Of a stretch of DNA of 64,000 nt, positions 17,484 to 26,695 are shown in pieces (position 1 is the stretch's first letter; every line of letters starts with the position of its first letter). The notes under the pieces were generated by a model that saw only the letters and a program-made list of their open reading frames with translations, was not told the DNA's origin and searched no databases. A program made the position numbers and the translations under genes. This DNA comes from Staphylococcus piscifermentans (lineage in GTDB: Bacteria > Bacillota > Bacilli > Staphylococcales > Staphylococcaceae). The stretch spans positions 2,356,001 through 2,420,000 of the forward strand of contig NZ_LT906447.1 in NCBI RefSeq assembly GCF_900186985.1, in the 5' to 3' direction.

Positions 17484-17945
17484 ATGTTTTGGTTATTAAA
17501 CTTTATTTTCAGTTGTATCGCTTCTCTCTTCTTCTGTATTATTTTCGATGCGCCTAAACGGATGTATATGTGGGCGGGCCTAGTAGGTGCTTGTGGTTGG
17601 ATGGTTTATATCGTCTTATTCCGCGGCCTAGAATTACATACCATCTATGCTTCCTTCTTCGGCAGTTTAGCCTTAGGTCTCTTAAGTCATATTATGGCCC
17701 GTATTAAAAAGGAACCTGTGATCATCTTTATGGTACCTGGTATTATACCGCTTGTTCCTGGAGGACTTGCATTTGATACTACAAAGAGTCTGGTTATTCT
17801 GCAATTCGGCAACGCAGTGAAAACAATGTTAGAAGTCACTTTGATTGCCGGTGCGATTGCGGCCGGTTTGTTATTCGCAGATCAAATTGCCCGCTTGGTG
17901 GTTAGTGGAAAAAGCACTTTGCTGAAAAAGCAGTCTCTTAAATAA
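17484..17945 (+). CDS. ThrE-type exporter, small subunit (YjjB-like)
   Basis: 153 residues with four to five membrane helices, matching the YjjB/DUF3815 half of ThrE (VPGIIPLVPGGLAFD near residues 88-102). I chose the ATG at 17484 because AAGGAG is seven bases upstream; the ATG at 17478 is too close to it. It follows the large subunit after 13 bases, so both are co-translated from one operon and probably form one complex. Confidence 0.85.
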   Translation: MFWLLNFIFSCIASLFFCIIFDAPKRMYMWAGLVGACGWMVYIVLFRGLELHTIYASFFGSLALGLLSHIMARIKKEPVIIFMVPGIIPLVPGGLAFDTTKSLVILQFGNAVKTMLEVTLIAGAIAAGLLFADQIARLVVSGKSTLLKKQSLK

Positions 17946-17967
17946 AAAAAATCAATCAATTTTGAAT

Positions 17968-18009
17968 GAACAGTGAGGAACGTGAACATTTTGAGTTTCT
18001 TTACTGTTC
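17968..18009 (+). terminator. Terminator of the ThrE operon
   Basis: GAACAGTGAGGAA at 17968-17980 pairs with TTTCTTTACTGTTC up to 18009 (some G-T pairs), followed by TTTTTT. Confidence 0.8.
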
Positions 18010-18117
18010 TTTTTTATAATATTTTTGCGAAAAGGATTGCAGTTATTATTCAGAATATTTAAAATATAATCAAGAGATAATATTATTGATCATAAAATGA
18101 AAGAAGGCAATGACATC

Positions 18118-18906
18118 ATGCAAAAACTCAAATTTCATTTTAAAGGCAGCCCTTCGGAAATTCGTTATTTAGAAGCACAGCAAAAAGAAGGTTATATGCT
18201 GACGAATATTAAAAACGGCATTTATACTTTCGAGAAAAATCCAGCCGTTAAAGATACTCAACTGCAAGTGACCTTTGCTAAGACGGAGGATTTGAAAGAA
18301 GCAGACACCCATCAAGAAAACAGTCCATTTCTGTCCGTTTTTGCGAAACAGCTGAATTACTCTAAATACACAGTACTTTACAGCTACTTAGAAGAAAAAG
18401 ATAATCCACTTTATAATTTAGCAGATACAAAAGTTGCAGAACATGAATATCTCAGTTTTTTCAAACGTATTATTTTTAGTTTAGCAGTTCTCACTATGTT
18501 GATTTGTGTAGCGTTGTGGGCTTACTTTACTGCACTTGGCAAACCATCGTCTACACTTGTGATACCCATAGAAATTATGATAGGTATCTTTGTAGTATTA
18601 TTGATTATCAACATTTTAATCAATCGTCGTATCAGAAAGCATTGTCCTAAACCGGAAGATGAACTCTATCTCAGCTATTCTGTTTCTATTAAAGGTACGG
18701 GTCAAAAACCTGACGTCAGTCATTTGAAATATCTTGGTGCTTGGCGTTACCAAACAGAAAAAGACGATAAGTATTATTATAATTTGTTTAGCAAAGAACC
18801 TAAGGAAGTTATTTTAGAAGATATAAGCAAAAAATTAAATATTCCTGAAAAAGATATTTATATCTATTCTCAATTTGATTTGTTCCCTGTTTATATGCAT
18901 TTCTAG
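18118..18906 (+). CDS. DUF2812-like membrane protein
   Basis: 262 residues. The N-terminal domain (residues 1-60: EIRYLEAQQKEGYMLTNIKN, then YTFEKN) resembles DUF2812. Two hydrophobic helices lie near 125-145 and 155-175, followed by a second soluble domain with a similar GAWRYQTEKDDKYYYNLF segment. The ATG at 18118 is preceded by GAAAGAAGG at a 10-base distance. In other Firmicutes DUF2812 genes often neighbour PadR regulators, but none is seen here. Function unknown. Confidence 0.7.
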   Translation: MQKLKFHFKGSPSEIRYLEAQQKEGYMLTNIKNGIYTFEKNPAVKDTQLQVTFAKTEDLKEADTHQENSPFLSVFAKQLNYSKYTVLYSYLEEKDNPLYNLADTKVAEHEYLSFFKRIIFSLAVLTMLICVALWAYFTALGKPSSTLVIPIEIMIGIFVVLLIINILINRRIRKHCPKPEDELYLSYSVSIKGTGQKPDVSHLKYLGAWRYQTEKDDKYYYNLFSKEPKEVILEDISKKLNIPEKDIYIYSQFDLFPVYMHF

Positions 18907-18934
18907 ATAACTGACAAATAAAGGAAGTGATGCC

Positions 18935-19140
18935 ATGAATTGGAAAGCAACCCATTCGATATTTTTACAACACTACTCATCATTTTATTGTGCGGATCTT
19001 ATTTGATGATTACCGATTACTTATCACATAGCCCTATACTTTTAGATAAAAGTAACTGTATTGATTTATTAGAATATGGTTTCTTATCTTTTATTGTTCT
19101 GAATCTAATTCAAACTAACCACATGAACCAGCGAAACTAA
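18935..19140 (+). pseudogene. Small two-helix membrane protein, apparent frameshift after the start
   Basis: AAAGGAAG correctly positions the ATG at 18935 (M, N, W, K), but that frame stops after 23 codons. The membrane-protein frame SNPFDIFTTLLIILLCGSYL continues from 18946 in another phase to 19140. One extra A in the run GGAAAG at 18942-18947 would join both into a single 68-residue protein. Alternatively the TTG at 18940 is the real start. No family recognised. Confidence 0.5.
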
Positions 19141-19146
19141 GGTTAC

Positions 19147-19195
19147 AATATAAATACGCATACTTTCACGAACCAGAAGTATGCGTATTTATATT
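19147..19195. terminator. Bidirectional terminator, 19-bp perfect stem
   Basis: AATATAAATACGCATACTT (19147-19165) pairs perfectly with AAGTATGCGTATTTATATT (19177-19195), an 11-base loop between. It sits between convergent genes and overlaps the stop codon of the one at 19194. Confidence 0.85.
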
Positions 19196-19355
19196 ATTTG
19201 TCTTTCGATTTAAAAGGTTTCCTAAATAAGCTAGCTATAATTACAATAGATACACCACTTAAAAATGTGACAGGATCAATGATATCTAACTTATAATTCA
19301 CTAAAAGTATAACGCCAACAATTATAACTAAAACGACTAACTTCTTGATGTTCAT
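19194..19355 (-). CDS. Small membrane protein
   Basis: 53 residues with two hydrophobic helices (about 5-20 and 28-44) and a basic tail FRKPFKSKDK. The ATG at 19355 follows GGTGGC; a longer frame from 19379 lacks a better site. No family recognised. The terminator stem overlaps its stop codon. Confidence 0.55.
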   Translation of the reverse strand: MNIKKLVVLVIIVGVILLVNYKLDIIDPVTFLSGVSIVIIASLFRKPFKSKDK

Positions 19356-19535
19356 GTTGCCACCTACCCATTTCTTCAACAGAAACAGTGCCTCTCTTTT
19401 TAGATTTGAAATAACAAAGCCAACCTACATATTTAAATTATAATATAAAACACAATATAATATACAGAAGTTCTTTTACACAAGTATGATAGCCATTACT
19501 TCCTTTTTAAGCATTAAGGAAATAACGGCTATTGT

Positions 19536-20162
19536 TTACTCATCTGATTTAGATTTGCCGAATCGTTGTTTCACAAAGTATATAATACCGATAATAAGTA
19601 AAATAATTAAGACAATAAGTACAATACTTGAGAATGAATCGAATGCGGCAGAAATCTGCGGCCATGCTTCACCAGCTTGTTGACCAAGTAGGACGAGTAC
19701 TGTATTCCAAATTAGTGTTCCAAGTGTAGTTAAGATTAAAAACGATGCGAGCGGCATATTAGTTGTACCTGCTGGAATTGAAATCAGACTTCTGATAACT
19801 GGAATAAAGCGCGCAAAGAAGACGATTTTCTTACCGTGATTATCAAACCAGTGATCAGCTTTCTCTAAATCTTCCGCTTTAAAACGCAGTATCTTGCCTG
19901 TTTTGCCATTTGCTAATTTCTGCAAACGTTCTATAGATAAGAAGCGTCCAATAAAGTACAGCACGATGGCACCAAATACAGAACCAAGAGTTGCAGCAAT
20001 AATTACACCAATGACATGCATCTTAGAATGCAGGGTTAAAAAGCCGCTGAAAGTTAAAATCAACTCTGATGGGATGGGTGGAAAAATGTTTTCTAAAGCA
20101 ATTAATAAGAAAACACCGAGGTACCCAAATTGATCGATAAATTGCTCGACCATTTTTTCCAT
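19536..20162 (-). CDS. DedA family membrane protein
   Basis: 208 residues. Typical DedA/VTT features: FGYLGVFLLIALENIFPPIPSE at the N-terminus, then FIGRFLS, and ARFIPVIRSLISIPAG near residues 117-132 with the conserved arginines. Five to six helices. DedA proteins are proposed lipid scramblases or flippases that maintain undecaprenyl-phosphate and proton-motive-force homeostasis; the substrate here is not determined. A strong AGGAGGAAC ribosome binding site precedes the ATG. Confidence 0.9.
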   Translation of the reverse strand: MEKMVEQFIDQFGYLGVFLLIALENIFPPIPSELILTFSGFLTLHSKMHVIGVIIAATLGSVFGAIVLYFIGRFLSIERLQKLANGKTGKILRFKAEDLEKADHWFDNHGKKIVFFARFIPVIRSLISIPAGTTNMPLASFLILTTLGTLIWNTVLVLLGQQAGEAWPQISAAFDSFSSIVLIVLIILLIIGIIYFVKQRFGKSKSDE

Positions 20163-20287
20163 ATTGTTCCTCCTAAGTTATTTTAAACAAACAAATTCAA
20201 AGTGTGATTTTGTTTGTTTTTAATAACGTATATAATTTCATAACCCATTGCAAGTAATATCATTATAGGTATTTTATCAGTTAAAAA

Positions 20288-20325
20288 AGAAGCAATGAAA
20301 ACCAAGACGCGTTTTCATCGCTTCT
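20288..20325 (-). terminator. Terminator of the APC permease gene
   Basis: AGAAGCAATGAAAAC (20288-20302) pairs with GTTTTCATCGCTTCT (20311-20325), one mismatch; TTTTTTAA follows on the minus strand. Confidence 0.85.
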
Positions 20326-20338
20326 GTATTTTTATGAA

Positions 20339-21871
20339 TTAGTTTTTCTCTTTTGTGGGTCCCTGCTCTCCAGGGCTTTCTTTTTCTGAATCGGGTTCGT
20401 CTATCATGGATTCAACTTTAGCTTGGCTGGTGTCTAGGATTAAGCGACTGAGTTCGTCTTTGTTAATGTTCTTCAGTTTAGGATAACGGACGACAAAGAA
20501 GATGAGTCCGAGTATCAACCAACCGGCTAAGGCGATATAGGATGGTACGGATAGTGCAGCGGGTGATCCTGGAATAAGTAGTAGTCCTAGGAAGATGGCT
20601 GCAAAGATTGAACCGATAATGGCAAAGGTCTTGTAGATGGGTGCGTAGGTGTTGCTTGCCTTGTTATAGCTGAATAGTTTCGCTGCTGATAAGCATGTGA
20701 TGAGATAGGCTACGGATACGCCTGTTGAGGACATATCGACAATCCATGTCAGTGCGGTACGTCCTAGCCATGGTGCGATTAAGGTTAATGCGACTAGGAA
20801 GATAATCGCGACGTATGGTGTTTTATAGACGGGATGCAGTTTGCTGAAGACTTTCGGCATGATGCCTGAACGCCCCATTGAGAAGAGGAGTCTGCTGGCA
20901 CTCATTAGGAAACCGTTGAGTCCTGTAAAGATTCCCATGATAATTGCAATCGCAAGTACTGCAAGTCCGACGTAACCGAATGCTGATTTTGTAACTGCTC
21001 CTGTCACCCATAGATTACCGTTTAAGCTTGAACCGCTTTTGCCTAGCCATGCAGTGTATAAGATCATCAAAATGTATGTACCTGCTGCAGCAAGTAAGCT
21101 GTAAACGATCAGTTTAAAGGTTTTGTTAGGTGAAAAGCTGAATTCTTCTGCTGTTTGCGGAATATTGTCGAATCCGACGTATGCCCATGGTGCGACAGCG
21201 ACAATCATGATAATAGATGTAAACCATCCTTCATGTGCGGCTGTTAAAGGCTGCAAGTTGCTGAACGCAAAGTCCTTTCCGAAAAATGAACCGAAGAACA
21301 TGAGTAATACGACAATGACCATAGCCACGCAGAAATAATACTGCAAGCTGCCTGATACGTGGGCACCGCGAATGGTAATCAACATAAATACGAGTAATAA
21401 AACAGTAGCAATGATGATTTCAGTTAAATAAACATCCCATCCTGCAATAGTATATAGCTTGCCGTGTTCTAGCACGCCTGGCAACATAAATTTCAACAGT
21501 AAACTAAAGGCGGTGGCGTTCAAGGCCACTACGCAAATGTAACCGAATGTCAGGAACCATGATGAGAAGAAACTGACATAACGTCCGAAACTTAAGTAAC
21601 TGAATGCAAATGCACCGCCGGAAACTGGAAAGTGTTCGACGAGCGCTCCGTAACTGACGGCGATAACAATCATCAGTAATGCCCCGATGGTAATTCCGAT
21701 GGCTGCGGAAATGGAACCGGATTGTTTAATCCAGTCACCCGGCAGGATAAAGGAACCCCAACCGATACATGAGCCATATGCAATGGCCCACACGAATTTC
21801 TCTGATAGGTTTTGCTGTAAATCTCCACGATCTACTTTTTTATGGATATTTTCTTTATTTGTCTGTCCCAT
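20339..21871 (-). CDS. APC-superfamily amino acid permease
   Basis: 510 residues with about twelve hydrophobic helices and a charged, probably cytoplasmic C-terminus (DEPDSEKESPGEQGPTKEKN). The first helix has YGSCIGWGSFILPGDW, the unwound substrate-binding segment of APC transporters, and FPVSGGAFAFSYLSFGR follows helix 2. It imports or exchanges amino acids or amines; the specific substrate is unknown. Monocistronic, with its own terminator. The ribosome binding site GAGGTGAG precedes the ATG. Confidence 0.9.
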   Translation of the reverse strand: MGQTNKENIHKKVDRGDLQQNLSEKFVWAIAYGSCIGWGSFILPGDWIKQSGSISAAIGITIGALLMIVIAVSYGALVEHFPVSGGAFAFSYLSFGRYVSFFSSWFLTFGYICVVALNATAFSLLLKFMLPGVLEHGKLYTIAGWDVYLTEIIIATVLLLVFMLITIRGAHVSGSLQYYFCVAMVIVVLLMFFGSFFGKDFAFSNLQPLTAAHEGWFTSIIMIVAVAPWAYVGFDNIPQTAEEFSFSPNKTFKLIVYSLLAAAGTYILMILYTAWLGKSGSSLNGNLWVTGAVTKSAFGYVGLAVLAIAIIMGIFTGLNGFLMSASRLLFSMGRSGIMPKVFSKLHPVYKTPYVAIIFLVALTLIAPWLGRTALTWIVDMSSTGVSVAYLITCLSAAKLFSYNKASNTYAPIYKTFAIIGSIFAAIFLGLLLIPGSPAALSVPSYIALAGWLILGLIFFVVRYPKLKNINKDELSRLILDTSQAKVESMIDEPDSEKESPGEQGPTKEKN

Positions 21872-21938
21872 AATAAAAAACTCACCTCATTCGATACATT
21901 ATACCCTGTGAGGCGAGTTTTTGAACGTATTTTGCGGT

Positions 21939-22322
21939 TTATTTTTTAATTTTTAAAGCTTGTGCCAATAAAGTCACCCATGACGCAATAAAGAGAACAC
22001 CGCCGATTGGAGTGATTGCGCCTAATGGTTTGATTTGTGTTAATGATAATACGTAAAGTGAGCCGCTGAAGATGACAATTCCGCCGAACATCATCCATCC
22101 TGCTGCTTTCAAATTCATTTTTGTTGTACCACTTAAGATACCGATGCCGATTAAGCCTAAGCTGTGGTACATTTCGTATTGTGTGGCTTTTTGCCAAACA
22201 TCTATATAGTGTTCTGATAATTTGCCTTCTAAAGCGTGGGCACCGAATGCGCCTGTTGCAACTGAAAGTGCTGCAGCTCCTGCACCTAATGCTAGAAATG
22301 TTTTCATTGATTTAAGATTCAT
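21939..22322 (-). CDS. DUF423 family membrane protein
   Basis: 127 residues with four helices. The DUF423 signature [10 protein letters not shown] near 26-35 and [20 protein letters not shown] near 43-62 are clear. The family is widespread (YwdK in Bacillus, YgdD in E. coli) and functionally uncharacterised. AAAGGAGAT precedes the ATG. Together with the next two genes it mirrors the Bacillus ywdK-ywdI-ung neighbourhood. Confidence 0.9.
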   Translation of the reverse strand: MNLKSMKTFLALGAGAAALSVATGAFGAHALEGKLSEHYIDVWQKATQYEMYHSLGLIGIGILSGTTKMNLKAAGWMMFGGIVIFSGSLYVLSLTQIKPLGAITPIGGVLFIASWVTLLAQALKIKK

Positions 22323-22406
22323 TCTGAAAATCTCCTTTATAAAAATAATAAAATTTGTGAGTGGCGTTTATTTGCTGACTGCAACTTCGTTATAATCTGT
22401 GATTAA

Positions 22407-22775
22407 CTAAAAATCAAAGATGGAATCTCCGTTGCCAAGTTCATCATCAGTTACCATTTTATTGGAATTGCCAGGTGGTGTCGATGTATTTGATGTGTTC
22501 ACTTTACCGCCCATTGCTTCGATTTCTGCAGCTGACACCTTAGTTTGTGCAGTACTGGTTGTGCTCGACATAGAGGCTCCTGCCGTTTGGTTAGATGTAT
22601 ATTGCTGTGCTATTGGTCTGCTCTGTTTATATTGAGAAGCTGGCGCACTGTCTGTATACAGCGCTGTCAGTGTGTGAATGGCATACATGTGTTTTTGAAA
22701 ATCCGTTTCGCTGCCTGCCTCATCTGCCTGCACGAGTTCTTGCTCAATCAACGCAATAATTTTATCTTTATCCAC
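22407..22775 (-). CDS. DUF5327 (YwdI-like) protein
   Basis: 122 residues. The N-terminal helix ([20 protein letters not shown]) and the conserved end GNGDSIFDF match the DUF5327/YwdI family. The middle (60-95) is rich in S, T, N and Q and probably disordered. It overlaps ung by eight bases, so the two are translationally linked. No function is known; the coupling to ung is conserved. Confidence 0.8.
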   Translation of the reverse strand: MDKDKIIALIEQELVQADEAGSETDFQKHMYAIHTLTALYTDSAPASQYKQSRPIAQQYTSNQTAGASMSSTTSTAQTKVSAAEIEAMGGKVNTSNTSTPPGNSNKMVTDDELGNGDSIFDF

Positions 22776-23433
22776 GCTGCGCCTCCTCTCCGCACCAATC
22801 GATCGGTGTTTCGCCGATTTTTTCTAAATATGCATTCGCTTTAGAATATGGCTTAGAGCCGAAGAAACCGCGATAAGCTGATAAGGGACTTGGATGTACA
22901 GATTTAATCACTGCATGTTTTGATGTATCAATCAGTCTTTCCTTTTGTTGCGCAGGTTTGCCCCATAAAATGAAAACGACATGGTCACGATACTCAGAAA
23001 CCGCTTTGATAATCTCGTCTGTAAAAACTTCCCAGCCAATATTACGGTGTGAGGCCGCTTCGCCTTTACGTACAGTTAAAACGGTGTTTAAGAGCAAGAC
23101 GCCTTCTCTGGCCCAGTCTTGCAAATGCGATACCGTACGTCTGCATCCGATATCGTCTTCTAATTCCTTATACATGTTGCGTAAAGATGGCGGGAATTTT
23201 CCTTCTGGCTGCACTGAAAAAGCTAAACCATGAGCTTGTTTCGGGCCATGATAAGGATCTTGACCGATAATAACGACTTTCACTTTGTCGAAGGATGTTA
23301 AATCGAAGGCTTGATATATATTTTCTTTATCTGGATAAACCGTTTTAGTTGAATATTCTTTGTCTAAAAAATCATGCATTGCTTTAAAATCGTGTCGACT
23401 TGTAATGTCATGAAACACTTCTGACCAGTTCAT
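22768..23433 (-). CDS. ung: Uracil-DNA glycosylase
   Basis: Removes uracil from DNA to start base-excision repair. 221 residues, the usual family-1 length. The catalytic water-activating motif IGQDPYHGP lies at 56-64 with D59, and the DNA-binding loop [13 protein letters not shown] near 182 completes the signature. The ATG follows GATGAGGTGATT. It is the promoter-proximal gene of a short operon with the DUF5327 gene. Confidence 0.97.
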   Translation of the reverse strand: MNWSEVFHDITSRHDFKAMHDFLDKEYSTKTVYPDKENIYQAFDLTSFDKVKVVIIGQDPYHGPKQAHGLAFSVQPEGKFPPSLRNMYKELEDDIGCRRTVSHLQDWAREGVLLLNTVLTVRKGEAASHRNIGWEVFTDEIIKAVSEYRDHVVFILWGKPAQQKERLIDTSKHAVIKSVHPSPLSAYRGFFGSKPYSKANAYLEKIGETPIDWCGEEAQRG

Positions 23434-23608
23434 GGAATCACCTCATCGTTATCATAACATAGGACATAAAGATTTGAGCACTCTTAGGGGTGCACCGCTT
23501 TCTGAAGCTTTCTTTCCTGAAAGGTGGGTTTGGGTGCAAGAAGATGTTTCTTGTGATTTAAACGTGATAAAATAGTTGTAAAGAAGTTCGTGAAGGAGTG
23601 TATGATTT

Positions 23609-24439
23609 ATGGCTTTGAAAAAGGTTTTAACGATTGCTGGCTCTGATACAAGTGCAGGGGCTGGTATGCAAGCAGATTTGAAAACGTTCCAAGAGTTGGA
23701 TACGTACGGCATGGTCGCTTTGGCGGCGGTGGTAACGATGGATCCGAAGACTTGGTCGCATGATGTGACTCCGCTTCCGTTTGAGTTGTTCAACAAGCAA
23801 TTGGAAACGGCGATTTCTATCGGACCGGATGCTGTCAAAACGGGTATGTTAGGTTCTGAAGAAATTATTAAACGTGCAGGTGAAGCGTTTACTGAATCTG
23901 GCGCGAAATATTTTGTGGTGGACCCGGTAATGGTCTGCAAAGGTGAAGATGAAGTATTAAATCCTGGCAATACAGATGCAATGATTAAATATTTATTACC
24001 GAAAGCAACTGTTACAACACCAAACTTGTTTGAAGCGGGTCAATTGTCTGGTTTAGGTACTTTGAAATCGATTGATGACATGAAAAAAGCAGCGAAAATC
24101 ATTTATGATCAAGGTGCTGAAAATGTAGTCATTAAAGGTGGCAAAGCGTTGGATCAAGAGAAATCTTATGACTTGTACTATGACGGCGACAAATACTACC
24201 AATTAACTACTGATATGTTCCAACAAAGTTATAATCACGGTGCGGGCTGTACGTTCGCAGCTGCGACAACTGCTAATTTGGCAAATGGCCAATCTCCTAA
24301 AGATGCAGTGGTTAATGCGAAGGCCTTTGTGGCTTCTGCGATTAAACATGGTTGGAAAATGAATGACTTCGTCGGTCCTGTGGATCACGGTGCCTATAAC
24401 CGTATCGAAAAAATCGACGTGGATGTTAAAGAAGTATAA
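23609..24439 (+). CDS. pdxK: Hydroxymethylpyrimidine/pyridoxine kinase (PdxK/ThiD-type)
   Basis: Ribokinase-fold kinase, 276 residues. GSDTSAGAGMQADLKTF at 11-27 forms the substrate loop, DPVMVCKG near 111 contacts phosphate, and NHGAGCTFAAA near 210 holds the anion hole and catalytic residues. The short staphylococcal enzyme of this type phosphorylates pyridoxine/pyridoxal and/or HMP; the sequence alone does not settle which. GAAGGAG precedes the ATG. Monocistronic, with a clear terminator. Confidence 0.9.
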   Translation: MALKKVLTIAGSDTSAGAGMQADLKTFQELDTYGMVALAAVVTMDPKTWSHDVTPLPFELFNKQLETAISIGPDAVKTGMLGSEEIIKRAGEAFTESGAKYFVVDPVMVCKGEDEVLNPGNTDAMIKYLLPKATVTTPNLFEAGQLSGLGTLKSIDDMKKAAKIIYDQGAENVVIKGGKALDQEKSYDLYYDGDKYYQLTTDMFQQSYNHGAGCTFAAATTANLANGQSPKDAVVNAKAFVASAIKHGWKMNDFVGPVDHGAYNRIEKIDVDVKEV

Positions 24440-24460
24440 TTTTGAGTGAATGGAATAGAG

Positions 24461-24486
24461 GCTGAGGCATTGTCGAATGTCTCAGC
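24461..24486 (+). terminator. Terminator of the pdxK/thiD gene
   Basis: GCTGAGGCATT (24461-24471) pairs with AATGTCTCAGC (24476-24486), then TTTTTTG. Confidence 0.9.
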
Positions 24487-24545
24487 TTTTTTGTGTGGGA
24501 TGAGTTAAATATTGGTAGTTTTAGGGTTAGAGGTCGTTTGGTGAG

Positions 24546-24640
24546 AGCAAACTGTTGAGGCTCGGACTCGCCGCCTATACAGTTTCGCCTCTAACTGTCG
24601 AGGCTCGCCATCCTTGCCTATACAGTTTTCCGAGCCACCC
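24546..24640. repeat. Two degenerate copies of the 43-bp repeat family
   Basis: CTGTTGAGGCTCGGACTCG and CTGTCGAGGCTCGCCATCC are each followed by GCCTATACAGTTT. Both align with the 43-bp units at 32038-32381 (GTGTAGAGGCTCCGCTTC... GCCTAGACAGTTTC). Each copy keeps the outer pairing arms. Confidence 0.75.
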
Positions 24641-25105
24641 TACTCATTAAAGGTTCAAATCTCTTTTATTCCCTTTATCCATTGTTCTACATTTCACAGT
24701 ATTAACCACTTTCCAAGTTTTCATCCGAACAACTTTTTCAGAAATTGCAACTTTTACCTTCTCGGTAATTAGTCGGAGTAAAAGTTGATACTCAGGACTC
24801 ATGTTTTTAGAAGAGAAATTGAATACAATAATGAGTGTAGAGGGAGCGACTGTAATGTAAATCCGAGGCAATCCTAAATACAGATTTCTAATGGTAATCG
24901 TTACACCTTTCTGCCCACCCTAAATGTCAGAGCTCCCTCTCAATCCATAATGCATCAAAATCGCGTATAACCTCCTAAATAGACGTAAATTTCATATCCT
25001 GAACGAAACATGAAATGCGATTGCATTAATAATCTAATCATTGAATTTAATTTGGTCGTAAGTTGTATTTCCCCTGATATAACTTGCAGACTCACCCTAA
25101 AATAG
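24641..25105. other. Intergenic stretch with decayed hairpins
   Basis: No convincing gene. CAACTTTTAC (24748-24757) pairs with GTAAAAGTTG (24778-24787). GAGGGAGC (24840-24847) pairs with GCTCCCTC (24932-24939) across an 84-base gap. The latter resembles the arms of the common staphylococcal terminator seen at 44959 with extra sequence in the loop. Confidence 0.5.
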
Positions 25106-25192
25106 AGCACCCTGTCACGGGCGAGATTGTCCCTCTCACCCGTTGCCTGATTTGTCCCTTCAGGTTTGACAGCGGTGCTTTATTTATTTTTT
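25106..25192 (+). ncRNA. Candidate small RNA with two TTGTCCC loops and terminator
   Basis: Folds as a three-way junction. The closing stem is AGCACC (25106-25111) and TGTCA (25113-25117) with TGACA (25167-25171) and GGTGCT (25174-25179). Inside are hairpin CGGG-GAGA/TCTC-CCCG (25118-25142, loop TTGTCCC) and hairpin CCTGA/TCAGG (25146-25164, loop TTTGTCCCT). TTATTTATTTTTT follows, giving a plus-strand 3' end near 25192. C-rich UCCC loops are a known feature of several staphylococcal regulatory RNAs. No good promoter was found upstream, so a simple terminator is the alternative. Confidence 0.45.
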
Positions 25193-25206
25193 GGGTCAAA
25201 AGAAAA

Positions 25207-25240
25207 CACGGAGAGTCCATATCATTGAAAACTCCCCGTG
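25207..25240 (-). terminator. Terminator of the ProP-like gene
   Basis: CACGGAGAGT (25207-25216) pairs with ACTCCCCGTG (25231-25240); on the minus strand TTTTCTTTT follows. Confidence 0.85.
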
Positions 25241-25255
25241 CCTCTATCTTTCTAA

Positions 25256-26695
25256 TTAATTGATGCCTTTCATATCAATACCTGTATCTTTTTCACGTTT
25301 TTTCTTTTCTTGAACCCACCATAATGATTCTTTAGGGTTATTGGCTGCTTTTTCAAAATCTGCCTCAGTATCAACGTTCGGATATGATCCTTTTAAAGAC
25401 TTGCTGGCTGTATTAGTATGCATAAAGAGTATAACCAAGAAACCAATGATACTGATGGCTGTAAGATAAAACGCCGGCATTAATGGATTACCTGTTTTTG
25501 CCACAAGTGCAGTGGCGATAAGTGGTGTAGTACCACCGAATATAGAAACGGAAATATTAAAGGTAATTGCTAATGTACGATAACGTATGTGTGTGAAGAA
25601 AATTGTCGGCAACGTGCCTGGCATTGTTCCTTCGTAAGTCGCTAGGAAAATACCTAAGATTAAAATTCCGATAGCGACTGGCAAAATGGCCTTGAAGTTA
25701 ATCAACCAGAATGCCAAAATACTGAAGAGAATTACACCGCTTAAACCAAATAACATTACTTTCTTATCACCGATTTTATCTGCTGTTTTACCATAGAATA
25801 ATGCTAGCGGAATCATAATCGCCATAATACAAGTTATCAAGACGGTTACCATACCATTTTTGACGCCGATCACTTCTTCTAAATAAGACGGCAAATATGA
25901 GGTTACCATATAGTTCGTTACATTAAAGAATACGACCATTACGAAACAAACGATAATATCTTTGTAATAGAAACGTATGCTTGTCCAAAAACTGATTTTG
26001 TCACGTTCATTACCGCTAGATAATTCGTTCTCATAAATCGGCGTTTCTTGTAAATGTGTTCTCAAGTACAATCCGACGAAACCTAAAATCAGACCGAAGA
26101 AGAAAGGAATTCTCCAACCCCAAGCGGCCATTTGCGCATCTGATAATGAGAAGAATAAAACACCACATAGTACGGAAGCGGCAATATAACCCGATAAAGT
26201 ACCGATTTCTAATCCGCTTCCTAATGAATTACGTCGGTTATCAGGTGCCGTTTCAGCTACATACACCATGGCTCCTGCATACTCTCCTCCAGTTGAAAAT
26301 CCTTGGATGACCCTACCGACTAATAATAGAATAGGTGCCCATACTCCTATTTGCCCATAGGTTGGCAAACAACCGATCAGTACTGTAGAAATAGCCATCA
26401 TCACAATCGTGATGGTCAATACAATTTTCCGTCCGAATTTATCCCCAATAATACCGAAGACGATGCCTCCGACAGGGCGTAATAAAAATGCAATTGCAAA
26501 CGTTGCAAATGTAAATACTAATTTTAATTGATCATTTTGAACATCTGAAAAGAAGTTCTTACTAATGATAACAGCCAAATAAGAATAGAGACCGAAGTCG
26601 AACCATTCCATAGCGTTACCAATCCCAGTTGCGACCACACTCCTCTTAGCCACACTGGCATCCACGCGATTAATTTTGTTTTTATCAAAACGCAT
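25256..26695 (-). CDS. proP: MFS transporter, ProP-like metabolite:proton symporter
   Basis: 479 residues with twelve hydrophobic helices. Signatures of the metabolite:H+ symporter family: [16 protein letters not shown] near 27-42, [10 protein letters not shown] in the helix 2-3 loop, and [16 protein letters not shown] near 126-141. Relatives import proline, glycine betaine or organic acids such as citrate and ketoglutarate, so osmoprotectant uptake is likely but not proven. It sits next to pdxK as in other staphylococci. GGAGATGAAAG precedes the ATG. Confidence 0.88.
   Translation of the reverse strand: MRFDKNKINRVDASVAKRSVVATGIGNAMEWFDFGLYSYLAVIISKNFFSDVQNDQLKLVFTFATFAIAFLLRPVGGIVFGIIGDKFGRKIVLTITIVMMAISTVLIGCLPTYGQIGVWAPILLLVGRVIQGFSTGGEYAGAMVYVAETAPDNRRNSLGSGLEIGTLSGYIAASVLCGVLFFSLSDAQMAAWGWRIPFFFGLILGFVGLYLRTHLQETPIYENELSSGNERDKISFWTSIRFYYKDIIVCFVMVVFFNVTNYMVTSYLPSYLEEVIGVKNGMVTVLITCIMAIMIPLALFYGKTADKIGDKKVMLFGLSGVILFSILAFWLINFKAILPVAIGILILGIFLATYEGTMPGTLPTIFFTHIRYRTLAITFNISVSIFGGTTPLIATALVAKTGNPLMPAFYLTAISIIGFLVILFMHTNTASKSLKGSYPNVDTEADFEKAANNPKESLWWVQEKKKREKDTGIDMKGIN

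Noticed and set aside
23452..23970. 172-codon frame opposite the pdxK/thiD gene
   Set aside because: It is the antisense shadow of a clear kinase gene and has no family features or ribosome binding site.
24647..24871. 74-codon frame in the intergenic region
   Set aside because: No ribosome binding site or recognisable domain; it runs through the hairpins at 24748-24787 and 24840.
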